Counted from the first letter of the stretch, positions 24,364-31,887 are shown. The stretch is DNA of 31,887 nucleotides from Pseudomonas graminis (GCF_002093745.1 NZ_MTSB01000031.1:1-31887), one strand, 5' to 3'. The notes: a model not told the origin generated them from the letters alone. Numbers and translations are program-made.

Positions 24364-25430
24364 CGCGGGCTTTCCTTATCGACTTTGACTTTCTGACCCG
24401 GCTTGAGGCTGTTGACGCCCGCACTGACCACTTTTTCACCCGCTTTGACGCCGTCAGTCAGCACAAAGCTGTCGCTGTCACGGCTGATGATATTCACGTC
24501 CCTGGGGTTTACCGTCTGGCTCTGAGAATCGATGACCCAGATGCGGCGCTTGCCATCGACGTCCTGCAACGCGTTGATCGGCAGGCGCATGCGCGGCGTG
24601 ATGGTCGAGCTGAGCGTCACGCTGATCGCGGTGCCAAGCCGGAACGCTGGCGGCGTGTCCGTCAGCGATAGCCGCGCACGGCGAGTGCGCGTCGTGCGGT
24701 CAGCCTGAGGTTCGATTTCGCGAATGATCGCCGTGGTGTTCACCTCAGGGTTCAACTGGCTGGCAACGGTGAACACCACGTCGTCGGGCAGTTGATCGGC
24801 CAGTGCGGCAGGCATGTCGATCACGGCTTCCTTGATATCAGGACGCGCCAGTGTCACCACTTCCTGACCGGCGGTGACCACCTGCCCGGCTTCGACCTTC
24901 CACTCGGTGACCACTGCATCGTGATCGCTGCGCAGTTCGCTGTAGCTCAACTGGTCGCGAGCCTGCTGTTCGGCGGCCTTGGCCTGCTCCAGCGACGAAC
25001 GTGCGGTTTTCAGGTCGGTCTGCGCGATGTCCAGTTGCGCCTGGGCACCGACGCCGCGGTCGAACAGTTCCTGCTGACGGCGGGCATTGGCCTGAGCGTT
25101 GATCCACTGGGCCTGAACATTGGCCAGATCCCCCTGGCGACCGCGCACGTTATTTTGCTGGTCGGTCGGGTCGAGGGTGGCGAGCAAGTCGCCTTTCTTC
25201 ACTTCGCTGCCAACGTCCACGTTACGCCGGGCGATACGTCCCGGCACTCGAAAACCCAGCACGCTCTGGTAGCGCGCCTGAATGTTGCCGGCAAAGCGGC
25301 CGAAATCCTGCATCGATTCAGGCCGGACCTCAACAAACACCACCGGCCTGATCGGTTCGGGTGGCGCTTCGTTCTTGCCGCAGCCGCTCAACACGAGACC
25401 GCTCAGCAACAGGCATGACAGACGTTTCAT
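24360..25430 (-). CDS. triB: RND periplasmic adaptor lipoprotein (TriB-like)
   Basis: This membrane fusion protein has 356 residues. The lipobox LVLSGC with Cys17 predicts lipid anchoring. The layout is a first beta part (VLGFRVPGRIARRNVDVGSEVKKGDLLATLDPTD), an alpha-helical hairpin coiled coil (about 80-145, rich in Gln/Ala: QAQWINAQANARRQQELF), the lipoyl second half (YSELRSDHDAVVTEWKVEAGQVVTAGQEVVTLA) and the beta-barrel/membrane-proximal domains (LGTAISVTLSS, VKAGEKVVSAGVNSLKPGQKV). It overlaps triA and triC by four bases each. It is predicted to link the pump to an outer-membrane channel. Confidence 0.88.
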   Translation of the reverse strand: MKRLSCLLLSGLVLSGCGKNEAPPEPIRPVVFVEVRPESMQDFGRFAGNIQARYQSVLGFRVPGRIARRNVDVGSEVKKGDLLATLDPTDQQNNVRGRQGDLANVQAQWINAQANARRQQELFDRGVGAQAQLDIAQTDLKTARSSLEQAKAAEQQARDQLSYSELRSDHDAVVTEWKVEAGQVVTAGQEVVTLARPDIKEAVIDMPAALADQLPDDVVFTVASQLNPEVNTTAIIREIEPQADRTTRTRRARLSLTDTPPAFRLGTAISVTLSSTITPRMRLPINALQDVDGKRRIWVIDSQSQTVNPRDVNIISRDSDSFVLTDGVKAGEKVVSAGVNSLKPGQKVKVDKESPR

Positions 25431-26545
25431 GGCTGCACCTGCGCATTCTGCTGTTGAGGCTGCTCGGCGATTTCAACCTGGATATCCGGGTGCAATAACT
25501 GTCCACCAGCGATCACGACTTTTTCCCCACTCTTGAGCCCGTCGCCGATGATGACTTTGGAGGTCAGGTAACGCGTGACGGTCACCTTGCGCAGGCTGGC
25601 CTTGCCCTGCTCATCCACCACCCACACGGCAGGCTTGCCCAAGTGCTCGCCAAGGTCCTTGGTCAGCGCCGACCACGGCAGCTCGACACTGGCATTGGCC
25701 GGCGCGCTGAGCGCCACACTGACCACCGACCCCAGGTCCATGCCTTCCGGCAGCGGGTCCAGCGCGACCTTGACCTGCAACGTTCCGGTCTGCGCCGAAA
25801 CCGCCGGGGTCACTTCACGCACCTTGCCGCTGACTGTGATCGCCGGGTTATCAAGCAACGTGACCTGCACGGGCTGATCCGTCGGTGGCTGCACAAACAA
25901 TGACTCGTATACGTTGAACACCGCATCGCGATCACCGTCCCGTGCCAGGTCGAAAATCGGCACGGTAGCCTGCACCACTTGCCCGACCTCGGCCTGACGC
26001 GCCGTGATCACACCGGGTGCATCGGCAACCAGCGCGGTGTAGCTCAACTGCTCGCGGGCATTGGCCAGCTGCGCCTGCGCCGCTTTCAACGAACTTTGGC
26101 TACCGCGCAAGGCCGCCTGCGCGGCGTCATATTCACTGCGGCTGGTGTAGCCCTTGGGCAGCAGCTTTTCCTGACGGACGAACGCAGCACTGGCCTGACT
26201 CACGCGCGCCTGCTCGGCGGCCACCGAGGCGGCGGCCGAATCGACGTTGATCTGCAAATCTTTTGGATCGAGTCGGGCCAGCACCTGCCGCGCCGTCACG
26301 CGGTCGCCAACATCCACATTGCGCTGAATGATCTTGCCATTGACCCGGAACGAAAGGCGGGTCTGCACACGCGCCTGAACATCACCGGTCAGCGCCACGC
26401 TGGCGGCGAAATCGGCGCTTTTCACGGTTTGCACGTAAACCCGAGGCAATTCCGGAGCGGATGGTTTTTCCTCGCCGCAGCCCGCCAGCGCCCCCAAGGC
26501 AACGGCCAGACCGAACGTAACCAGTCTTGAAATACGAACGGGCAT
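25427..26545 (-). CDS. triA: RND periplasmic adaptor lipoprotein (TriA-like)
   Basis: This is the second membrane fusion protein, first gene of the operon, with 372 residues and lipobox GALAGC (Cys22). The domains run in the same order as in its neighbour: LSFRVNGKIIQRNVDVGDRVTARQVLARLDPKD, the helical hairpin with VRQEKLLPKGYTSRSEYDAAQAALRGSQ, then YTALVADAPGVITARQAEVGQVVQ, and the C-terminal LKSGEKVVIAGGQLLHPDIQVEIAEQ. The two adaptors are diverged paralogues, as in TriAB. A promoter would lie in the 115 bp up to the RHS fragment; no TetR-type regulator gene is adjacent in the window. Confidence 0.88.
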   Translation of the reverse strand: MPVRISRLVTFGLAVALGALAGCGEEKPSAPELPRVYVQTVKSADFAASVALTGDVQARVQTRLSFRVNGKIIQRNVDVGDRVTARQVLARLDPKDLQINVDSAAASVAAEQARVSQASAAFVRQEKLLPKGYTSRSEYDAAQAALRGSQSSLKAAQAQLANAREQLSYTALVADAPGVITARQAEVGQVVQATVPIFDLARDGDRDAVFNVYESLFVQPPTDQPVQVTLLDNPAITVSGKVREVTPAVSAQTGTLQVKVALDPLPEGMDLGSVVSVALSAPANASVELPWSALTKDLGEHLGKPAVWVVDEQGKASLRKVTVTRYLTSKVIIGDGLKSGEKVVIAGGQLLHPDIQVEIAEQPQQQNAQVQP

Positions 26546-26660
26546 GCAGACTCCTTGTGCGGCTGCCGGGTGCGGGCGCGATAGGGCGAGAGAATAGCGT
26601 GACTATGCGACTGTAGGCGAGAGGCAGGGTTCATTGGGGGAGCACTGAACAAAAGGGTTT

Positions 26661-26888
26661 GTTGTGCCGGTCGTCGGCGATCAGAGTGGTCGCTACTCCG
26701 TCACTGCCGAGATGTTGCTGAGCCAACAGGTGGCCGCCCGCCAGGAAAAACATCCGTTACGTGCAGCCCTGCAACTCGGTCATCAGTCGTTCGCCGTTGT
26801 AGAACCGTCTGGCAACGGTCTGAGCCAGTGGCGTCAGCGAGGACACACGGTCCACTGGCTCATAAAAGTAATTGTAAAGAAAAGCCAT
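26661..26888 (-). pseudogene. RHS N-terminal fragment with an internal stop
   Basis: Read on the minus strand from the ATG at 26888, this 228-bp block matches base for base in length the first 228 bp of the intact RHS gene (27830-28057), with scattered substitutions and no indels (MAFLYNYFYEPVDRV against MPILCKYSYDPLDRV). Codon 44 is TAA (26757-26759) where the intact gene has CAA. Homology then stops abruptly at 26661. It is a decayed duplicate of the RHS 5' end and is not expected to be expressed as a useful protein. Confidence 0.85.
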
Positions 26889-27004
26889 GATCAATCATTG
26901 TGATGGAGTTCTGATTTCAGCGTAAACCCGTGCGGCAAGAAGATTTACAGGCAAGAATGTCATCGAAGCTATAAATGCTTCGCAAGGCTCAGATTATTAA
27001 ACCC

Positions 27005-28057
27005 TTATTGAGGGTAACCGCGCCTTTCCAAGCGTTTTGCTCGCGTCCTCCACGCAGCGGGACCTTTATTATTTGATCTAACTGAAATTATTAGAACACT
27101 GAATTCCCTATCTGCGTTCGCATATCGCCCCCTGAACTGTTTAGGAAGCAGATACTCCTTCGCCTCCCACCTATGATTAGGTGCATTCTGGACTGACACA
27201 TCAGTCAATGTCTCAACTTCTGCTTTAAAACCTTGAAGTTGCTTTCTTAGCCCAGACATTTCATTAAGATCACTTAAGTAAAACTTACTATGTTTTTTCT
27301 TCAGATTTTGCATTTCTGACACATAGGCATTTTTATCAACGGCTGCCCTTTGTTTCAAGCCACCCCCTTTCGATATCGCCTTAGCGGCCATCCCCGCCCC
27401 CAGAATCATGGAAACAACCCCAACAGCCATCAGTACGTCGCTGAGCGTTGAATCGGATTCTTTTACGCTAATAGAGGTAGCGATTGCAGCACCGCCCCCG
27501 ACGCCAAATACAAGTCCCAAAAGGCTAGATACTCTGAACGGTATATGCCCCGTCGGATCAATCTGATTGATTGGGTTATTCAGCGCATACGCGTACGCAT
27601 TCACCCCCCCTTCACCAAACGGACTCAAACTGTCCGGGCTGTTAAAGCGCCTCAATACCGGGTTGTAAGCACGGTAGCCGTTACCCAGCAAATAATGCCC
27701 GGTGAACGGGTCGGGCTTTTCGCCATTGAACCCGGGCAAACCCGCAATCGGCTGGGCTGCGTCATGATGGCCGTACGGCGAGTAGGCGATGTCAGCCTGT
27801 CGTCCGGCGCCACTCGCGTGCAGCACGCTGTTGTGCCGGTCGCCGGCGATCAGGGTGGTCGCCACTCCGTCACTGCCGAGATGTTGCTGAGCCAGGAGGT
27901 GGCCGCCCGCCTGGAAAAACGTCCGTTGCGTGCCACCCTGCAACTCGGTCATCAGTCGTTCGCCGTTGTAAAACCGTCTGGCAACGGCCTGAGCCAGCGG
28001 CGTCAGCGAGGACACGCGATCCAGTGGGTCGTAGGAGTATTTGCAAAGAATAGGCAT
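27005..28057 (-). CDS. Short RHS repeat-associated core protein with unique C-terminus
   Basis: The 350-residue protein begins with a single YDPLDRV repeat and runs into the RHS core, including GLPGFNGEKPDPFTGHYLLGNGYRAYNPVL and ending NPINQIDPTGH at residue 171. Past that hallmark the sequence is unique: two hydrophobic segments (about 177-198 and 204-228), then a charged tail of about 120 residues (NLKKKHSKFYLSDLNEMSG, RANKGP-like basic end). The tail region (27005-27540) is visibly AT-richer than the core, as in swapped polymorphic-toxin tips. I do not recognise a toxin domain and see no immunity gene after it. The ATG at 28057 follows AGGGA; a TTG six bases earlier is possible. The long RHS shell is missing. 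Confidence 0.8.
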   Translation of the reverse strand: MPILCKYSYDPLDRVSSLTPLAQAVARRFYNGERLMTELQGGTQRTFFQAGGHLLAQQHLGSDGVATTLIAGDRHNSVLHASGAGRQADIAYSPYGHHDAAQPIAGLPGFNGEKPDPFTGHYLLGNGYRAYNPVLRRFNSPDSLSPFGEGGVNAYAYALNNPINQIDPTGHIPFRVSSLLGLVFGVGGGAAIATSISVKESDSTLSDVLMAVGVVSMILGAGMAAKAISKGGGLKQRAAVDKNAYVSEMQNLKKKHSKFYLSDLNEMSGLRKQLQGFKAEVETLTDVSVQNAPNHRWEAKEYLLPKQFRGRYANADREFSVLIISVRSNNKGPAAWRTRAKRLERRGYPQ

Positions 28058-28142
28058 GATCAATCCCTGATGATGGAGGTTGGACCTGGTTCAGGCCTGA
28101 GCGGATTCCAGGTGAGGGTCTACGGGTAAAAATAGCGAATGT

Positions 28143-28949
28143 TCAGGAGCTGGAAGGTGAATCTCGAATGTTCGAAAGCTCGGTTAAAGGTTTCTGCGAA
28201 GTAAGAACAGGTATGGCCTTCTTGACCTGCGCTTCCCGTATGGAACGAGCAACTGACCAGCCACGCAGTGCGGCCGTCGGGTAGGCAATCACGATAGCGG
28301 CAATCCTCAGTGGGTGGATTGCCGGTGAATCAGGGTCAGCTTTTGTCAGCGCGAAGGAGGCAGCCCATGCCACCGTGGCAATCAGCCCAGTCACGCCTGT
28401 GACGGCCGAGATCTTTTCCGATGTACTCGCCGGTCTTCGGGTCGCAGTTGCTTTAAAAAAAGAATGAGTGCTGGCGGCAACCGGAGGCTTGTTCTTGACA
28501 CCTTTGAGTACGGCGCTTATCGATGAACGGGCCGCCAACAGTCCCACAAAGCCGCCCAGAACAGCGGCACCGATATAAAGGGAAGATTCCAGATCCTCAA
28601 GAAAGCCATGCCCTGTCGGATCAGATCGATTGATCGGATCACCTGCGCAATACGCATAGGCGTTCATGCCTCCCTTGCCAAACGGACTGAGGCTGTCGGG
28701 GCTGTTGAAACGCATCAGTATGGGGTTGTAAGCGCGGTAACCATTGCCCAGCAGGTAGTGACCCGTGACGGAATCAATCAGCTCGCCATTGAAACCGGGC
28801 AGCGCGCCGGGCTGTCGGGACGCATCCGCGATAGCCCTCGCGAGCGACGTGCGGGTCGCGAGGCGATCCAGCGCGTCATAGCGGTATTGACACATGCTTA
28901 TCTGCTTGGGCATGACGAGCAACCGGGTGCGATGTGCAAAGCGAGGCAT
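28143..28949 (-). CDS. Second short RHS core protein, core partly deleted
   Basis: Read as up to 268 residues. After YRYDALDRLATRTSLARAIADASRQ it jumps straight to GALPGFNGELIDSVTGHYLLGNGYRAYNPILMRFNSPDSLSPFG and ends its core at DPTGH. Compared with the neighbouring RHS protein, about 65-70 core residues between LAQAV and GLPGF are missing in frame. The C-terminal 150 residues differ from the neighbour's and contain hydrophobic segments (YIGAAVLGGFVGLLAA; GVTGLIATVAWAASFAL; LRIAAIVIAYPTAAL), with no recognisable toxin motif. The start is uncertain: ATGs at 28949, 28913 and 28895 all lack a good ribosome site. It could be a decaying copy. Confidence 0.65.
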   Translation of the reverse strand: MPRFAHRTRLLVMPKQISMCQYRYDALDRLATRTSLARAIADASRQPGALPGFNGELIDSVTGHYLLGNGYRAYNPILMRFNSPDSLSPFGKGGMNAYAYCAGDPINRSDPTGHGFLEDLESSLYIGAAVLGGFVGLLAARSSISAVLKGVKNKPPVAASTHSFFKATATRRPASTSEKISAVTGVTGLIATVAWAASFALTKADPDSPAIHPLRIAAIVIAYPTAALRGWSVARSIREAQVKKAIPVLTSQKPLTELSNIRDSPSSS

Positions 28950-29024
28950 GCTTCACGGAGTCTCACGATGAATCGTCACAGAGGCATCGGCTACTCGTAG
29001 AGTTGATAGGTTTCGCCGAAACAG

Positions 29025-29243
29025 TCACGCGTTCTGGACGCACGCCAGTGAATGTTCGAGTTCGGTCTTGGCCATGTTGATCAAATGAACGACCGAGAAC
29101 GCCAGATCACGTTTCGGGCCGTTAAGGCTGTCACCGGTTTCATAGGCCGTGGCGGCCGCACAACGCAGTATGTCGCTGATGTGGATCAGAGAGTCTTCAA
29201 GTGAAGACGGGGTGGGTGGGGAGGGAGTCGAGTTGATCATCAT
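29025..29243 (-). CDS. DUF6124/DUF3077-like small protein
   Basis: The protein has 72 residues. The conserved-looking part is SLIHISDILRCAAATAYETGDSLNGPKRDLAFSVVHLINMAKTELEHSL, which matches the short helical DUF6124 (formerly DUF3077) proteins of pseudomonads as I remember them; their function is unknown. The ATG at 29243 (or 29240) follows AGAGG; the longer open frame upstream is not family-like. Genes of this kind often lie beside RHS genes in P. syringae, as here, just upstream of the second RHS gene on the same strand. Confidence 0.7.
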   Translation of the reverse strand: MMINSTPSPPTPSSLEDSLIHISDILRCAAATAYETGDSLNGPKRDLAFSVVHLINMAKTELEHSLACVQNA

Positions 29244-29600
29244 GTGTGCCTCTGCAATCAGGACCACCGGACGTCTGCTGCTAAACAAACAAAGGTGGCG
29301 ACTTTGACGCGGGTTAGCAGACCGGTAGAGAACACAGACCCGGCGCACTCGAAAGTGCCCCACGCAAAGCCGCCATGAAGCGGTAATTACGCTGTGTGTC
29401 ATCTGGACAGGCTGCTAAACCCGATCACTGAAAACTCAGTGACCGTCGCAGCCTAGAGCCCGGAATTGACACGCGCAAGGGCTCAGGATTTTCTAGGAAA
29501 GTTCGTACTTAAGATAGGGAAAGGACTGAAGGAAAGGTCCTGCAAAACAGGTTTTTCGTGAGCGGAAGTAACCTGATTTCTGTTAAAGCGGCATGCAGGG
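29244..29600. other. Intergenic region without a recognised gene
   Basis: About 357 bp with no convincing coding frame. It holds the probable promoter of the DUF6124-like gene on the minus strand and a rather AT-rich stretch (29480-29560). I see no RNA gene. Confidence 0.5.
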
Positions 29601-29715
29601 GAGGACGCAGAGCGTCCAGAACGGCATGCCCACGCGGAGCATGGGCACGAGAGTTGTGGTACCTCTCGTTCCGCACGCTCTGCGTGGGAATGCCGTTCGT
29701 GACGCTCCGCGTCAC
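29601..29715. repeat. Long imperfect palindrome of the gacgcagagcgtc / cgtgggaatgcc class
   Basis: The left arm (29601-29654: gaggacgcagagcgtc, gaacggcatgcccacgc, gcatgggcacgag) pairs with the right arm (29661-29715: ctcgttccgcacgc, gcgtgggaatgccgttc, gacgctccgcgtc). Each arm itself holds small palindromes, so it is a compound REP-like element distinct from the REP type seen elsewhere in the window. It lies 11 bp past the stop of the substrate-binding gene and probably also ends that transcript. Confidence 0.82.
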
Positions 29716-29726
29716 CGTCACACCGA

Positions 29727-30746
29727 TCAACTGCCCTCAGTACCCTGTGCTTCTTCGAAGAAGTAATCCTTCCAGCTCGCCGCCTTGTTTTTCAACACGC
29801 CCAGCTCATGCAGCTTCTCGGCGTAGATGAAGGTGCGCTGCGGGGTGATGGTGAAGTCGATTTCTGGGTCGGAGACGATTTTCTCTACCAGCGGCAACGG
29901 CAGTTTTGACTGTTCTACGCGAATATAGGTCTGCGCGGCAGCCGGTTTGTCGGCCTTGATGATCTTCTCGGCCTCGGCCAATGCGTCATAAAACGCTTTG
30001 TAGGTCTTGGGGTTTTCGTCGTGGAATTTTTCAGTGGTGTACAGCACATTGAACGTCGCCTGCCCGCCCAGCACGTCATAGGAACTGAGCACCTTGTGGA
30101 CGTTGGGATTTTCCAGTGCCTGGTACTGGAACGGCGGGCTGGAGAAGTGCGAGTTGATTTCCGAGCCGCCTGCGATCAGGGCTGCGGTGGCATCCGGGTG
30201 CGCGAGGCTGACCGAGATGTTGTCGAATTTCTTGTATTGGTCGTTACCGAACAGCTTGGCGGTCTCGATCTGCAAAGTGCGTGACTGGAAGCCCACGCCC
30301 GCGGCGGGCACAGCAATGCGGTCCTTGTCGGTGAAGTCCTTGATGGTCTTGACGTTGGGGTTGTTGGTCAGCAGGTAGTTGGGCATCGAGCCCAGCGAAG
30401 CAATGGCCTTGACGTTCTGCTTGCCCTTGGTGCGGTCCCAGATGGTCAGCATCGGCGGCACGCCTGCCGACACCACGTCCAGCGCACCGGCCAGCAGCGC
30501 TTCGTTCATCGCGGTGGCGCCAGAGATGCTGTTCCAGTCGACCTTGATGTCCAGGCCCTGTTCCTTGCCGTGTTTCTCGATCAGTTTCTGATCACGCACC
30601 ACGTCGAGAATCAGGTAACCGATACCGAATTGCTGAGCAATGCTGATCTTGCCCTCGGCCTGTGCGCCACCGCTGAGCAGAGCGCCAAACAGGCCGAGTG
30701 TCGCCGCCAGTGCTGTCAGCGCCGGACGTTGAAATGAAGTTGCCAT
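29727..30746 (-). CDS. ABC transporter substrate-binding protein, sulfonate/taurine type
   Basis: This periplasmic binding protein of the NMT1/SsuA/TauA superfamily has 339 residues. The signal peptide of about 30 residues ends GGAQA. Mature landmarks are ISIAQQFGIGYLILDVVRDQKLIEKHGKEQGL, SGATAMNEALLAGALDVVSAGVPPML (the ligand-pocket segment), LTNNPNVKTIKDFTDKDRIAVPAAG and LPLPLVEKIVSDPEIDFTITPQRT. The ATG at 30746 follows AGGGTGAG; the frame's upstream extension to 30788 is not family-like. It follows the permease by 38 bp and is last in the unit. The substrate could be an aliphatic sulfonate, sulfate ester or related anion; sequence alone does not decide. Confidence 0.88.
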   Translation of the reverse strand: MATSFQRPALTALAATLGLFGALLSGGAQAEGKISIAQQFGIGYLILDVVRDQKLIEKHGKEQGLDIKVDWNSISGATAMNEALLAGALDVVSAGVPPMLTIWDRTKGKQNVKAIASLGSMPNYLLTNNPNVKTIKDFTDKDRIAVPAAGVGFQSRTLQIETAKLFGNDQYKKFDNISVSLAHPDATAALIAGGSEINSHFSSPPFQYQALENPNVHKVLSSYDVLGGQATFNVLYTTEKFHDENPKTYKAFYDALAEAEKIIKADKPAAAQTYIRVEQSKLPLPLVEKIVSDPEIDFTITPQRTFIYAEKLHELGVLKNKAASWKDYFFEEAQGTEGS

Positions 30747-30784
30747 GTGGTTCTCACCCTGATGATTCAAAAGAAGACAGCGTT

Positions 30785-31651
30785 TCAACGCTGCATGCCC
30801 CAGCGCTTGACGGTCAGCCGCTCGATGTTGGCGAACAGCAGGTTTTCGACCAGCAGGCCGATGAGGATCACCGCCGCCAGCCCTGCAAAGACTTTGTCGG
30901 TATACAGCTCATTACGATTCTGGAAGATGTACCAGCCCAGCCCGCCCTTGCCTGAAGACGCGCCAAACACCAGCTCGGCGGCGATCAGGGTGCGCCAGGC
31001 GAAGGCCCAGCCGATTTTCAGGCCCGCGAGAATCGAGGGCAGCGCGGCGGGAATCAGGATGTGCCAGACAAAGCGCAAACCCTTGAGGCCATAGTTGCGC
31101 CCGGCCATGCGCTGGGTTTCCGAAACGCCCAGAAAACCCGCGTAGGTATTGAGCGCCAGCGCCCAAAGCACCGAATGCACCAGCACGAAGATCAGGCTGT
31201 TCTGCCCCAGCCCGAACCACAGCAATGCCAACGGCAGCAGCGCAATGGCCGGCAGCGGGTTGAACATGGCGGTCAGGGTGCCGAGCAGGTCGCGGCCCAG
31301 CTGGGTGGACACGGCCAGTGTGGTCAAGCCGAACGCCAGAACGATGCCGATCAGGTAGCCCTGAATCAGCACGGTCAGGGAAATCCACACCTTGTCCGGC
31401 AGCTCGCCGGAGATCAGCCCGTCATAAAAGGCGGCGGCCGTCTGCAGAAAGCTTGGCAGCAACAGGTCGTTGTTCTGCAGCCGCGCGGCGAGCTCCCAGA
31501 TCACCGCCAGGGCGATCATGATCACGCTCTTGCGCACCCAGCCCAGCTGCCAGATGCGCTGTGCCAAAGGCAGTTCTCGGGCCAGGTCTTCCTGTGTGAA
31601 AGGCTCCAGCGTGACTTCGTATTCTTCGCGAGCGAGAGGTGCGAGGCTCAT
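30785..31651 (-). CDS. ABC transporter permease, SsuC/TauC type
   Basis: This inner-membrane permease has 288 residues. A 50-residue cytoplasmic N-terminus (MSLAPLAREEYEVTLEPF) precedes about six membrane helices (VIMIALAVIWELAA, VLIQGYLIGIVLAFGL, NPLPAIALLPLALLWFGLG, IFVLVHSVLWALALNTY, FAGLAAVILIGLLVENLLF). The coupling loop is RMAGRNYGLKGLRFVWHILIPAALPSILAGLKIGWAFAWRTLIAAEL. The ATG at 31651 is chosen because the family starts here; its ribosome site (GGGAAA) is weak. The ATPase partner is not in the window; REP palindromes occupy the upstream side, so it would lie beyond 31887 or elsewhere. Confidence 0.88.
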   Translation of the reverse strand: MSLAPLAREEYEVTLEPFTQEDLARELPLAQRIWQLGWVRKSVIMIALAVIWELAARLQNNDLLLPSFLQTAAAFYDGLISGELPDKVWISLTVLIQGYLIGIVLAFGLTTLAVSTQLGRDLLGTLTAMFNPLPAIALLPLALLWFGLGQNSLIFVLVHSVLWALALNTYAGFLGVSETQRMAGRNYGLKGLRFVWHILIPAALPSILAGLKIGWAFAWRTLIAAELVFGASSGKGGLGWYIFQNRNELYTDKVFAGLAAVILIGLLVENLLFANIERLTVKRWGMQR

Positions 31652-31705
31652 GGTTTGGGTTTCCCGGTAGTCGTAAAAAGTGTATGCAGAACGCTCAGCG
31701 TTATT

Positions 31706-31858
31706 AAGCAAGCCCTTGTGGAAGCCCGTCTGAACTACCATCTTCGCGGACGTTATAAGCAAGCCCTTGTGGGACCGGACTTGTCCGCGAAGAGGCCATT
31801 ACATTCTCCGAAGATGCATCGTCTGAACCACTGTCTTCGCGGACAAGTCCGCTCCCAC
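31706..31858. repeat. REP palindromes and short direct repeat at the right edge
   Basis: gtgggaccggacttgtccgcgaag (31769-31792) is matched in inverse by cttcgcggacaagtccgctcccac (31835-31858). A partial arm cttcgcggac lies at 31742-31751. A direct repeat aagcaagcccttgtgg occurs at 31706-31721 and 31758-31773, and gaagcccgtctgaac recurs near 31721 and 31861. This is a third REP variant (cggactt/gtccg), different from those at 1-710 and 17233. No gene is visible from 31652 to the window end. Confidence 0.85.
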
Positions 31859-31887
31859 AGAAAGCCCGTCTGAACCGACAAGCGAAG

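Noticed and set aside
26664..26903. Plus-strand frame of 79 codons, and a similar 194-codon one at 27545-28129
   Set aside because: Both are antisense shadows of the RHS sequences; their similarity to each other simply reflects the duplication on the minus strand.
1..31887. CRISPR arrays, tRNA or rRNA genes, prophage or integrase genes, type III effector promoters (hrp boxes)
   Set aside because: I looked for regular short repeats with unique spacers, tRNA-like cloverleaf ends, and GGAACC-N15/16-CCAC pairs and saw none that hold up; the only regular repeats are the REP units.

Overview
The window looks like about 32 kb of chromosome from a Pseudomonas of the P. syringae group. The pointers are the high-GC coding style, REP palindromes of the type gggagcgaacttgttcgcgaa, the hutF/hutC divergent pair, SfnB-type sulfur-scavenging oxidoreductases, a TriABC-like efflux operon and short 'RHS tip' genes with a DUF6124-like neighbour. 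The species assignment is inference from gene content; no database search was possible.

Layout. 1-710: a tandem array of a 205-bp unit, each carrying an inverted REP pair. 731-3601: histidine catabolism, with hutF (-) divergent from hutC-hutD (+) across a short operator region. 3601-3771: a 171-bp MITE-like element with 17-bp terminal inverted repeats, abutting the hutD stop. 3813-4988: nhaA antiporter. 5094-7002: a secreted DUF3455 protein, an ECF sigma factor and its membrane anti-sigma factor. 7016-11570: a cysteine module, with a serine acetyltransferase (-) divergent from D-cysteine desulfhydrase and a cystine/cysteine ABC importer (tcyJLN-like). 11628-12148: an AT-rich regulatory-looking stretch leading into a gene broken by an in-frame TGA (12149-12877).

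13272-19925: an organosulfur module made of two tandem SfnB/DszC-like flavin monooxygenases, one NtaA/DszA-like luciferase-family monooxygenase, a REP pair, and a MetQ-MetN-MetI transporter. Then come a SAM methyltransferase and a small carbohydrate-binding-like protein. 21265-26545 (-): a TriA-TriB-TriC-like RND efflux operon with two periplasmic adaptor lipoproteins. 26661-28949 (-): three RHS-related units, namely a truncated nonsense fragment, a short RHS protein with an AT-rich foreign C-terminus, and a second one with an internal core deletion, followed by a DUF6124-like gene. 29727-31651 (-): substrate-binding protein and permease of a sulfonate/taurine-type ABC importer whose ATPase is not in the window. 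The right edge again holds REP palindromes.

The recurring theme is sulfur: cysteine synthesis and uptake, D-cysteine breakdown, organosulfur oxidation, methionine-type uptake and sulfonate uptake all lie within 25 kb. The accessory, fast-changing parts are the 205-bp REP array, the MITE, the broken two-repeat protein with its motif-rich upstream region, and the RHS cluster.
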